Source: CAZOZZ01 sp965247425 (GTDB lineage Bacteria > Acidobacteriota > Terriglobia > 20CM-2-55-15). Taken from it: DNA of 64,000 bases. This document shows positions 43,460 to 51,026 of the stretch, one piece after another. The stretch is taken from positions 1,736,001 through 1,800,000 of the forward strand of contig OZ252023.1 in the NCBI GenBank assembly GCA_965247425.1. The letters are read 5' to 3'. Position numbers and translations under genes: made by a program. Numbering within the stretch: position 1 is the stretch's first letter; every line of letters begins with the position of its first letter. Below the pieces are notes generated by a model. That model was not told the DNA's origin, made no database searches, and worked only from the letters and a program-made list of their open reading frames with translations.

Positions 43460-43891
43460 CTAGAATGGGGCGTACCGAGCGTATGTGGCCACGATGTAAC
43501 TCTTGATCTGTTCGATGGAACTGCCGTCCTCGTGCATCTTACTCGCGTCCAGCGAGATATCCTGGCAGATCGCTCAGCCGGCGGCGTGGTTGTCGATGTA
43601 GCAGTGCAAGTTGTGTTCGTGGCCGGCGGTCCTGTCACACCCGCAATAGCAGGGCAGTTCGGCCAGCACTTCAGGGATGTCCCGGGCGGCCTGATAGGCA
43701 TCCCGGGTAGGGCCCTGGAACAAGTCGGGCGAAAGGGTGGCAACCAGGACCGGCGGGCTCATTCCGGCTTGGCCTTGTGGGTCGGTCAGCCGAATCGAAT
43801 ACCACGTGACGGCGCCGAGAAAGACGATGGCTCCGATGAGAAGCCATGTCTGGCTGCTGGAAGTTTCCTGTTTCTTCTTCTGTTTCTTCAT
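43460..43891 (-). CDS. PCYCGC-motif membrane-anchored protein with in-frame TGA, candidate selenoprotein
   Basis: ATG 43891 to TAG 43460 gives 143 codons with TGA at codon 106 (43576-43574). An N-terminal anchor (TWLLIGAIVFLGAVTWYSI) is followed by LAELPCYCGCDRTAGHEHN, the family's PCYCGC hallmark, and LHCYIDNHAAG. In Cys homologues HxAG is followed by a CxxC; here the next codons read TGA-Ala-Ile-Cys, then QDISLDASKMHEDGSSIEQI and KSYIVATYAR, which is normal family C-terminus. So TGA stands where the first Cys should be, in a UxxC motif. A SECIS-type hairpin begins 17 nt after the TGA. Its ATG overlaps the stop of the upstream gene (ATGA). A plain stop or a misread Cys codon is the alternative. 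Confidence 0.72.
43542..43556 (-). promoter_or_regulatory. Candidate bacterial SECIS stem-loop of the PCYCGC gene
   Basis: A 5-bp perfect stem CTCGC/GCGAG closes the loop TGGAC. The loop begins 23 nt after the TGA and has G at its second position, within the known bacterial SECIS rules. The stem is short, so support is weaker than for the SelW-like gene. Confidence 0.5.
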
Positions 43892-44370
43892 TGCTTCAAC
43901 CTTCGTGTCATTGCCGTGATCACGGTCTTCATGACCAGAAACATTGTACCCTTTTCTTCCTCGCTCGGTTGTATGCGATCTTCGAGCGCCTCGTTGATTT
44001 CGGACACAACAAATCCCAACAAGTGTGGCTCCTCACCCACGTCCGTAAACGAAACGGATTCGATTTCCGACTCCTTGATTCGGCCCATGTGTTCCATCCA
44101 GACTTCGCTTTCACGATAGGCCTCTGTGATCGCTTCCGGCGTGATGGGTTCTAAGTTTCCGCCTTCCTCGACGACAGTTTTGTAGGTCATATAGGTCAGG
44201 AAAAGAATCAGTTCCTGGACCTGCTGTCGGCTCTCGGACGTCAGATCCATGACAAACTGGCATACCTCGGAGTGAGTTTCAAAGAGCTCCTCGAACTCCT
44301 GCTCGAGCGTTTCGTCGGAATAGTCGGCGACGTCAGAGCTAACCTTTTCAATTGTTTCCCGGCTTATCAC
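43888..44370 (-). CDS. Acidic helical protein of unknown function
   Basis: GTG 44370 (VISRETIEK), after CGAGGG, gives 160 aa; ATG 44436 is an alternative. I do not recognise the family. It is rich in Glu and helical (DETLEQEFEELFETHSEVCQFV, with ILFLTYMTYKTVVEEGGNLEP and EEPHLLGFVVSEINEALED). Its stop overlaps the start of the PCYCGC gene (ATGA), so the two are translationally coupled. It is divergent from the DUF4159 gene. Confidence 0.7.
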   Translation of the reverse strand: MISRETIEKVSSDVADYSDETLEQEFEELFETHSEVCQFVMDLTSESRQQVQELILFLTYMTYKTVVEEGGNLEPITPEAITEAYRESEVWMEHMGRIKESEIESVSFTDVGEEPHLLGFVVSEINEALEDRIQPSEEEKGTMFLVMKTVITAMTRRLKQ

Positions 44371-44463
44371 GGCACCCTCGACCGAGTGAAGCGGTGTATA
44401 TCGAATGTTTGGCCCATCGCTTGCAATCCCTATCATCGGAGAGGTACCGGCAAGCGAGGTCTT

Positions 44464-45261
44464 ATGAAGACACGTTTGATAGCGGCAACAACAGCGATTT
44501 CCCTCCTGCTCGCTGGGTGGATATGGGCGAGAGAGACCGTGCCGGCGTTTGTCGGCACATATGAGGATATCCGATATCTGGGTGAACAGGGTCGTCAAGA
44601 CGGCGGCTTCACGTTCGCCCGCCTCGTCTACAACGGCCACATCCGGGGCTACTACAAGAACTGGTACACGGATTTTCCCAAAGGCGACCGCCAGCTCATC
44701 GGTATCCTGTCACGTTTGACAGGCGTGGATGTTGCGGCTGAAGAACGCGCGATCCCCGTCCGCCATCCCGATCTGTTCAACTATCCGTTTGTGTATTCGG
44801 TAGAGGGCGGGCAGATGTCATTGGAGTGGAGCGACGCTCGAATCCTCCGAGAGTATCTGGACCGGGGTGGCTTCTGGATGATCGACGACTTCTGGGGTCA
44901 GGCGGAATGGGGCCAGTTCGCGCTGGCCATCGAGAAAGTGTTTCCCGATCGACCGATCGTGGATATTCCGGTGACTCACCCGATTTTTCATTCTTTCTTC
45001 GACGTCGACGAGATACTGCAAGTGCCGAACATCGGATACGCATACTGCCATGCAAACTGCAGCACCGTCGAGCAGGGCGGAACAAAGCCGGCCGTCCGCG
45101 GCATCTTTGATGATGATGGCAACCTCCGCGTTCTGATCAACTTCAACACAGACCTCATGGATGCCGCCGAGTGGGCTGACGATCCACGGTATCCCCATCG
45201 TTTTTCAGACTACTCTTACAGAATGTTTTCGAACGCAGTGATATACGCCCTGACGCACTAG
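44464..45261 (+). CDS. DUF4159-domain exported protein
   Basis: ATG 44464 gives 265 aa with signal peptide (LIAATTAISLLLAGWIWA). The DUF4159 pattern is clear: FTFARLVYNGHI, the NWYTDFPKGDRQL segment, LREYLDRGGFWMIDDFWG and DDDGNLRVLINFNTD. The fold is class I glutamine-amidotransferase-like but catalytic residues are not evident; the function is unknown. It is followed by the tandem hairpin repeats. Confidence 0.87.
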   Translation: MKTRLIAATTAISLLLAGWIWARETVPAFVGTYEDIRYLGEQGRQDGGFTFARLVYNGHIRGYYKNWYTDFPKGDRQLIGILSRLTGVDVAAEERAIPVRHPDLFNYPFVYSVEGGQMSLEWSDARILREYLDRGGFWMIDDFWGQAEWGQFALAIEKVFPDRPIVDIPVTHPIFHSFFDVDEILQVPNIGYAYCHANCSTVEQGGTKPAVRGIFDDDGNLRVLINFNTDLMDAAEWADDPRYPHRFSDYSYRMFSNAVIYALTH

Positions 45262-45262
45262 G

Positions 45263-45533
45263 TAGAGTGTCGGGGTGGCCGTCCCTGGCCACCCGGGGTC
45301 AAGCGACGAACGTATCGGGGGGAGGCTTCAGTGCGTGTATTCCGCGGACCCCGCGGGCGCCCACGGAGCGACGCCCCGACACGCTTCCACGCAACGTCGA
45401 GGCAGACCGGGATAGAGTGTCGGGGTGGCCGTCCCTGGCCACCCGCGGTCAAGCGACGAACGTCAGGGACAGGCTTCAGTGCGTGTATTCAGCGAACCCC
45501 GCGGGCGCCCACGGAGGGACGCCCCGACACGCT
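45263..45533 (+). repeat. Two tandem copies of a ~125-bp hairpin-ended repeat, 151-bp period
   Basis: Copy 1 starts at 45263 and copy 2 at 45414 with TAGAGTGTCGGGGTGG; each ends near GACGCCCCGACACGCT (45387 and 45533). The ends of each unit are inverse to each other (GTGTCGGGG/CCCCGACAC), and each contains GGCCGTCCCTGGCC. No protein is likely. Related pieces occur at about 38245. Confidence 0.8.
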
Positions 45534-46386
45534 ATCCTGAACTTTCTTCCCCCATCGCCCACAGCACAGCTCCTTTTTCGGGTGTGTCGATCGGGGATTC
45601 GAACGGTAGCGAAATCAGTTCCTGCATCAAAGGGTGCAGGGCCACTCCTCCGGATGCTGTCGTATAGGGGGCGTCGGCTCCAAGTGCGGCAACCGAGCGC
45701 TGGGTCAGGACCCTCAGGTGTTTGGCTGCCTCGTCCAGGATGGCTTTTGCGGGCTCGCGGGGATAGTACTCTGCGATGATGGGAAAGAGGGCCGCCACGT
45801 CCGGAACGGTGAGTGTCCCGTCCGCCCATGTTGTAACCGCAGCCTCGATGGAGTCGAGTCCCAGTGCCTCGGCGATGTGGCTCCGGAAGCGTGCGTTCGA
45901 GCCGAAGTCGACCGAACGGAGCGAGACGTGGATCGCTTCGCGACCGATCCAGAACCCTCCGCCATCATCACCGAACTGGGGGCCCCAGCCGCCCGCACGA
46001 AACGTTGTACCGTCGTCGCGGCGACCCACAACGATCGCACCGGTTCCCGCGATTAGCAGGACCCCCGGCCTGATACCAGCTGCGCCGATATACGCGATGA
46101 ACGCATCTGTTTCGATGAGGACCCGGGACTCGGGCAGGAGCGATTGTAAAGTTTCGTGATAGTAGGCGCGGCCGGCTTCCCGTCCCGCCCCGGCAAAACC
46201 GCCGCAGATCAGTTCGGGTTGAGAAGGCAAACCTCGAATACCCTCCTGGATCGCTTTTCGAGAGGCTTCCTTACCGACCGAGATGTAGTTGGAAGGACCG
46301 GTTTCAAGGCGGACAAGTTCCCGGTCGCCGTCGACCATCAGGAATGTGGTTTTGCTACCGCCACCGTCGATTCCGAGGACCTTCAT
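45532..46386 (-). CDS. BadF/BadG-family ATPase (N-acetylglucosamine-kinase-like)
   Basis: 284 aa. ASKHA sugar-kinase fold: VLGIDGGGSKTTFLMVDGD (phosphate 1), LIAGTGAIVVGRR (phosphate 2), GGWGPQFGDDGGGFWIG and the adenosine motif TTASGGVALHPLM. It resembles eukaryotic-type N-acetylglucosamine kinases; the substrate is inferred only. Its ATG lies 7 bp after the stop of the coiled-coil gene on the minus strand. The C-terminus overlaps the tandem repeat by two bases. Confidence 0.87.
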   Translation of the reverse strand: MKVLGIDGGGSKTTFLMVDGDRELVRLETGPSNYISVGKEASRKAIQEGIRGLPSQPELICGGFAGAGREAGRAYYHETLQSLLPESRVLIETDAFIAYIGAAGIRPGVLLIAGTGAIVVGRRDDGTTFRAGGWGPQFGDDGGGFWIGREAIHVSLRSVDFGSNARFRSHIAEALGLDSIEAAVTTWADGTLTVPDVAALFPIIAEYYPREPAKAILDEAAKHLRVLTQRSVAALGADAPYTTASGGVALHPLMQELISLPFESPIDTPEKGAVLWAMGEESSG

Positions 46387-46393
46387 GAAGAAA

Positions 46394-46918
46394 TCACTGA
46401 CGGCGTCCCCAGCCCGCCGGGGCGCCCGACCGGCGTAGCTCGTTTTGAAGATCGACGACAGCCTGTTCGGCCGACGTGACCCTGTTTCTCGCTACCTCGA
46501 GTTCTTCCGAAGCACTCTGAATCAGGGGAAGGAGCTGGCCTTCACGGTTATACATGTCGCTCTGATTGAGCAATTGGCGGTTCATTTCGTTCAACTGCAG
46601 TTCGAGCAGCGCCACCCGTTCCTCGGCGCGGGGCACCGCGGTACGGAGCCGCTCGAATTCCGCGCGCCACTCTTCTTCGGTACGCCCGCCTGATGTTGGC
46701 GCCGGGGTTTCCTCACCTGCCGGGGCAGCGAGTGCCGCCTCCGGTCCCGGCGCGGTCGTGGCGGGAGCCAGGGTCATGTCGGCGTTAGTGAAAACGTACT
46801 TGCTTACGATCTGCTTTTGACGCTGACGCTCCTGCCGCGCCACCTCCGGCAAGGACTGTGCGCCACACTCGAAGGTGAACACTCCGACAATCAAAAGGAC
46901 GGGTATTCTCAGAGTCAT
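46394..46918 (-). CDS. Exported coiled-coil protein
   Basis: 174 aa with signal peptide MTLRIPVLLIVGVFTFECGA. After VARQERQRQKQIVSKYVFTNADM and an Ala/Pro linker comes a long coiled coil (AEERVALLELQLNEMNRQLLNQ and following). Function is unknown; similar proteins near envelope genes suggest a periplasmic structural role. Its start overlaps the PBP1A stop (ATGA), so they are translationally coupled. Confidence 0.78.
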   Translation of the reverse strand: MTLRIPVLLIVGVFTFECGAQSLPEVARQERQRQKQIVSKYVFTNADMTLAPATTAPGPEAALAAPAGEETPAPTSGGRTEEEWRAEFERLRTAVPRAEERVALLELQLNEMNRQLLNQSDMYNREGQLLPLIQSASEELEVARNRVTSAEQAVVDLQNELRRSGAPAGWGRRQ

Positions 46919-49101
46919 GGGCTCCTCCTCTCCGACGTCTCGGTGGTGCCGCCGCCAAACGGTGCACGGCTGAGCACGGGAAGGACTTTCGGAAACTCTT
47001 CGACCGGCTGATCTTCATAAACCTGGTCGATGAAATCTATCCAGATCGGTAATGCGGTCCTTCCTCCTGTTTCGGCTCTTCCCAGCGTGACCTTCCGGTC
47101 GAAGCCCACCCAGACGCCTGCTGTCAGGGATGGAGTGAAACCGACGAACCATCCATCGGTAAAGTCATTCGTCGTTCCGGTCTTCCCGGCAACCGGGCGG
47201 CCCAGCGCCTGTGCGCTGGTAGCGGTGCCGGTCCGAACCACTTCTTCGAGCAGATCGACCATCACGCCTGCCGTCTCGGCGGAAAACACGTCACCGAGTT
47301 CCGGAAAGTTCTCTTCGAGAATATCACCATCATAGTCGGTGACCCTGTTAATCAACCGGGGCGCGACGCGAACGCCGGCGTTTGGAAAAGTGGAATAGGC
47401 GGAGGTCAGTTCGATCAGAGATACGTCGGTTGCTCCCAGAGCGATCGGCAGATACGGCTCGATTACCGACGTGATGCCGAGTCGACCGACGATGGGGGTC
47501 AGAGCATCGAAGCCGATCTCGGCCAGGATCTTGACTGCGGGGACGTTTCTGGACAGGGCCAGGGCTTCCCTCAACGTGAGCTCACCTTTGAACTCACCGT
47601 CGTAGTTGCCGGGCGTGTAGCCGTCGAAATCAGTAGGCTCGTCCGTGATCATCTGTTCCGGTCTGAGGCCGTAATCGAGGGCCGCGGCATACAGGATTGG
47701 TTTGAAGGCGGAACCGGTCTGACGAAGCGCTTGCGTCGCCCGGTTGAACTTGCTCGTATTGAAATCGTAGCCCCCCACCATGGCCTTGACTTCACCCGTT
47801 GCCTGGTCTATGGCGATGACCGCCCCCTGGACTTCAGGCTCCTGTTCCAACGACACTTCGATCGTTTTCTCGGCCGGATCGATCGACTGAATCTCGAACA
47901 GGGCCACATCGCCCGGTTGGAGCACACTGGAGGGAGAACGACTTCGGGTCCAGGCGATCTCGCGAGATCCGATCGTGTCGGTGTAGTCCCCTAACCGGAT
48001 CGTGGCCGTTCGTCGGTCTGAAGCCAGAACGATGCCCCGGACGATGTCTCCGGCACGAAGAGGTTGCTTCCAGTCGTCGAGCGAATGGTTCTCCAGGTTC
48101 TCGATGCCTTCGGCGATCAGGTTGGTCTCCACACCCCTCCATCCATGCCTCCTGTCGTAGGCGCGAAGGCCGCCACGCAAGCTGGATTGCGCCGCGCGTT
48201 GCATGTCCCCATTCAACGTGGAGTACACCCGCAGACCACCTTCGTGAACCGCGAAGGTTCCGTATGTCTCTTCGAGGTACTGCCGGAGTTCCTCGACGAA
48301 GTATGGCGCTAGTTGATCGGGCACTCTCTCCTGGCTGAGGCGGATCGGTCTCTGTTTTGCCTGTTCGCCCTCATCCACACTTATCTTGGTTTCGGCCACC
48401 ATGCGGTCGATCGCGTAATTTCGTCGCATCAATGCCCGTTCCGGATTCAGAATCGGTGAATAGGTTGCGGGTCCTCGCGGCAGTGCGGCGAGCATGGCGG
48501 CTTCCTCGATCGCCAGATCCTGGATGTTCTTCCCGAAGTAGTACTCTGAAGCGGCAGCAACTCCGTACATGCCATGTCCCAGGTGAATCTGGTTGCAATA
48601 CATCGTCAGTATTTCTTCCTTCGTGTAGCGGCGTTCGATCTGGATCGAAAGCATCGCTTCCTTGATCTTCAAGGCCCAGAGACGATCGTGGGTGAGGAAA
48701 AGGTTCTCGCTCAGGACCTGCGTGATCGTGCTCCCACCTTCGACAACCCGGCCGGCCAGGATGTTGCGCAGTGCGGCTCGGGAGATCCCATAGAAATCCA
48801 GGCCCCAGTGTTCAAGGAAGTTCTTGTCCTCGACCGAGACAATCGCATCCTTGACGATCTGGGGAATTTGGTCAGACCTCATGATGACGCGGTGTTCCAG
48901 GGCGAAAGAGCCGATGACCTGGCCGTCGTCCCCGTACACCTCCGTGATCACATCGGGCCGATAGTCTTCTAGGGACTCCACCTGAGGAAGTTCGCTGTTG
49001 TAGACGAAAAGAACACCACCCGTTGCGCCCAGTGTGATCGACAACACAAGGAGTGACGCAAACAGGAAAGTACCGAAATATCGGCGGATCTGGAAATGCA
49101 T
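46915..49101 (-). CDS. mrcA: Penicillin-binding protein 1A (transglycosylase/transpeptidase)
   Basis: 728 aa. N-terminal membrane anchor (FLFASLLVLSITLGATGGVLF); GT51 domain with VEDKNFLEHWG (catalytic Glu) and EGGSTITQ; an OB-like linker; then the transpeptidase with SxxK in TGSAFKPIL, SRN, and KTGTTND. It builds and crosslinks peptidoglycan. ATG 49101 is the start. It is followed by the coiled-coil and BadF-type genes in one operon. Confidence 0.93.
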   Translation of the reverse strand: MHFQIRRYFGTFLFASLLVLSITLGATGGVLFVYNSELPQVESLEDYRPDVITEVYGDDGQVIGSFALEHRVIMRSDQIPQIVKDAIVSVEDKNFLEHWGLDFYGISRAALRNILAGRVVEGGSTITQVLSENLFLTHDRLWALKIKEAMLSIQIERRYTKEEILTMYCNQIHLGHGMYGVAAASEYYFGKNIQDLAIEEAAMLAALPRGPATYSPILNPERALMRRNYAIDRMVAETKISVDEGEQAKQRPIRLSQERVPDQLAPYFVEELRQYLEETYGTFAVHEGGLRVYSTLNGDMQRAAQSSLRGGLRAYDRRHGWRGVETNLIAEGIENLENHSLDDWKQPLRAGDIVRGIVLASDRRTATIRLGDYTDTIGSREIAWTRSRSPSSVLQPGDVALFEIQSIDPAEKTIEVSLEQEPEVQGAVIAIDQATGEVKAMVGGYDFNTSKFNRATQALRQTGSAFKPILYAAALDYGLRPEQMITDEPTDFDGYTPGNYDGEFKGELTLREALALSRNVPAVKILAEIGFDALTPIVGRLGITSVIEPYLPIALGATDVSLIELTSAYSTFPNAGVRVAPRLINRVTDYDGDILEENFPELGDVFSAETAGVMVDLLEEVVRTGTATSAQALGRPVAGKTGTTNDFTDGWFVGFTPSLTAGVWVGFDRKVTLGRAETGGRTALPIWIDFIDQVYEDQPVEEFPKVLPVLSRAPFGGGTTETSERRSP

Positions 49102-49363
49102 CCGTTTAAGTATATCTCAGATGGCTGTTTGGCCATTAGCCCGGATGGATCACCAATCGGAGAATCGATCGGTGTTCGGATACGAGAAGCGATTTGCGGC
49201 GAGACTTGGAGCTGAGAGTGAGCGAGCCGTGGACATTGGCGGATTTTGAGCCTGTGACACGGCGACATTTGGCGGGAGATCGGCATGAATGGGCGAGTGC
49301 AGGCAGGCCTCGCCGGGAGGCAGATGAGAGGCGCTGTTTTTCGGATCTGAAGGTTCGGTGTCG
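49102..49363. other. Gap before the IS1380-type transposase
   Basis: 262 bp with no convincing gene. It should hold the PBP1A promoter and the 3' end of the IS1380-type element, but I cannot place the inverted repeat. Confidence 0.45.
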
Positions 49364-50782
49364 TCAGCAACGAAGCGGAATTGATTGCAGGTTTCTCACT
49401 ATGAGAGCAAAGACGTCGGCATAGGGATAGGCCTCCGACATCGAGATCCAGACGTTGCGGACCGTGAGGCGGATACGCGCACCGATCTTAAGAAGCTTCA
49501 GACGGATGGTTCCGCATTGGGCATGGGCCATCGCGGTATCTTTGAGACCGAGACGACGCAACGCCTGCATAAGCATGTAGGCGGCTGAGGACAGATACAG
49601 TCGGAGCTGATTGGCGCGCATGGTTCCCGCACTGGTGCGGTCGGCAAATAGATCCAGTTGCTGTTCTTTGATCCGGTTCTCCATGTCGCCGCGTGCGCAA
49701 TAGAAATCTTCGTAGAGCGCTTGGGCTCCGAGTCGTTCCGGTGGCAGTGAGGTCACCACGAATCGGGGATTGGCGCCCTTGGCCAGGAACTCGGCTTTGC
49801 CAACAACGCGACGAGTGCGGCTCCAGCTCTTTCGAGTCCGGTACAGGAAATCCTTAAACACTCGTGCCGATTTCCCAGTGGTCTGAAACTCCGCTTCAGC
49901 CTGAATCATCTGGTCAGCGATCTCTCGCTTGAGGCGGTCGTTCTTGGCCAACCCCATCACATAATCGACCTGGTGGGTTTCACACCAGTCCAGTAATGCA
50001 TCCCGGCAGAATCCGGAATCGGCCCGAATGATGATCGACACGTCCGGCCAGCTCTGACGGATCTGGCCGACGATACGTTCCAATTCATCGACTGATCCTG
50101 CCGCCCCATCGATATTGGACGGGCGCAGCCGAGCGCACAACAGATGCTCTCCACAGAAGATGTACAAGGGCAGATAGCAGTAGTTGCGGTAGTAGCCGTG
50201 AAAGAACCGGCCTTCCTGTTGACCATGGATCGGATCATCGGTCGCGTCCAGATCCAGAACGATCTCTTCGGGCGCCGTGTTGTCATGGGCTGCCACAAAC
50301 GCATCGACCATCCAACGATCGATCTTGTCCCCATCCATAGCGATCTTCTTGTACCGCTCCTGGTCGCCGACTTCGGCGCCGGTCAACTCCAATCGGTTTA
50401 GCGTGCTCTTGCCCGCCAACGCCTTTCCCCAGTCGCCGGCCTGTCGTCGATTCGTTCCCAGCGGATCCGCTTTGTCCACCGCCAACGCAAGCATCGGGTC
50501 GGTCCGTAACTGATCGTGATCGTTCAGGTCTTCATATCCCAGGCACAGCCCGTAGACCCGCTGTCCCAACAGCTCCTTCACGGTGTGTTCGATCAACCGT
50601 TGGTCGCGATGATCGCTAAAACACCCCGCCAATCCATCGATCAAACCGGTCCGCTTTTCGACTTCACGCAGCAGCAGAACTCCAGCGTCAGACGTGATCT
50701 TGCCGCCGTCGAAACGCGCCTTCATTTTTCGTTGAAGAAGTCCGTGAAATTCGAACGTGGTTTGTTTACACTCTGTACTCAT
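49364..50782 (-). mobile_element. IS1380-family element, transposase region
   Basis: One transposase gene fills this region. The element must extend some tens to hundreds of bases each side; terminal repeats could not be matched by eye, so ends are left at the coding region. Confidence 0.7.
49364..50782 (-). CDS. IS1380-family transposase
   Basis: 472 aa, a full-length DDE transposase of the IS1380 type: N-terminal FDGGKITSDAGVLLLREVE, first Asp in EIVLDLDATDDPIHG, second in VSIIIRADSGFCRDALLDWCE, and Glu in the DMENRIKEQQLDLFADR segment. Intact reading frame. It separates PBP1A and lepA. Confidence 0.92.
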   Translation of the reverse strand: MSTECKQTTFEFHGLLQRKMKARFDGGKITSDAGVLLLREVEKRTGLIDGLAGCFSDHRDQRLIEHTVKELLGQRVYGLCLGYEDLNDHDQLRTDPMLALAVDKADPLGTNRRQAGDWGKALAGKSTLNRLELTGAEVGDQERYKKIAMDGDKIDRWMVDAFVAAHDNTAPEEIVLDLDATDDPIHGQQEGRFFHGYYRNYCYLPLYIFCGEHLLCARLRPSNIDGAAGSVDELERIVGQIRQSWPDVSIIIRADSGFCRDALLDWCETHQVDYVMGLAKNDRLKREIADQMIQAEAEFQTTGKSARVFKDFLYRTRKSWSRTRRVVGKAEFLAKGANPRFVVTSLPPERLGAQALYEDFYCARGDMENRIKEQQLDLFADRTSAGTMRANQLRLYLSSAAYMLMQALRRLGLKDTAMAHAQCGTIRLKLLKIGARIRLTVRNVWISMSEAYPYADVFALIVRNLQSIPLRC

Positions 50783-51026
50783 AAGGGCCGCCTCCGTTTG
50801 GTTTCTGAACCGTTCTCGACAAACGATTTATGCCAAACAGGGCGGCCTTTTCTGGTCCTTTCGGTGATTTATGCGGGTTAGCTGTTCGCTGGGCGTCGAA
50901 GGTTGGTAGAACCGGATTTTCGCTGTTTGGGGACGGCGGGTACAAAGTTCCATCTGAACCGAAGGCGCCGGTGTGGAGAATGATTCGTGTTGAAAGAAAT
51001 TTTCGGGTCGTGGCGCTGTAGGGTTA
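50783..51026. other. Gap with probable right end of the IS1380 element
   Basis: 244 bp without a gene. It includes GGTCCTTTCGGTGATTTATG (about 50853-50872), which looks like an IS1380-type end, but I could not match its inverse on the other side. Confidence 0.4.

Noticed and set aside
45263..45533. CRISPR-like array
   Set aside because: Only two units with a 151-bp period and hairpin ends; no short regular repeat-spacer pattern and no cas genes.
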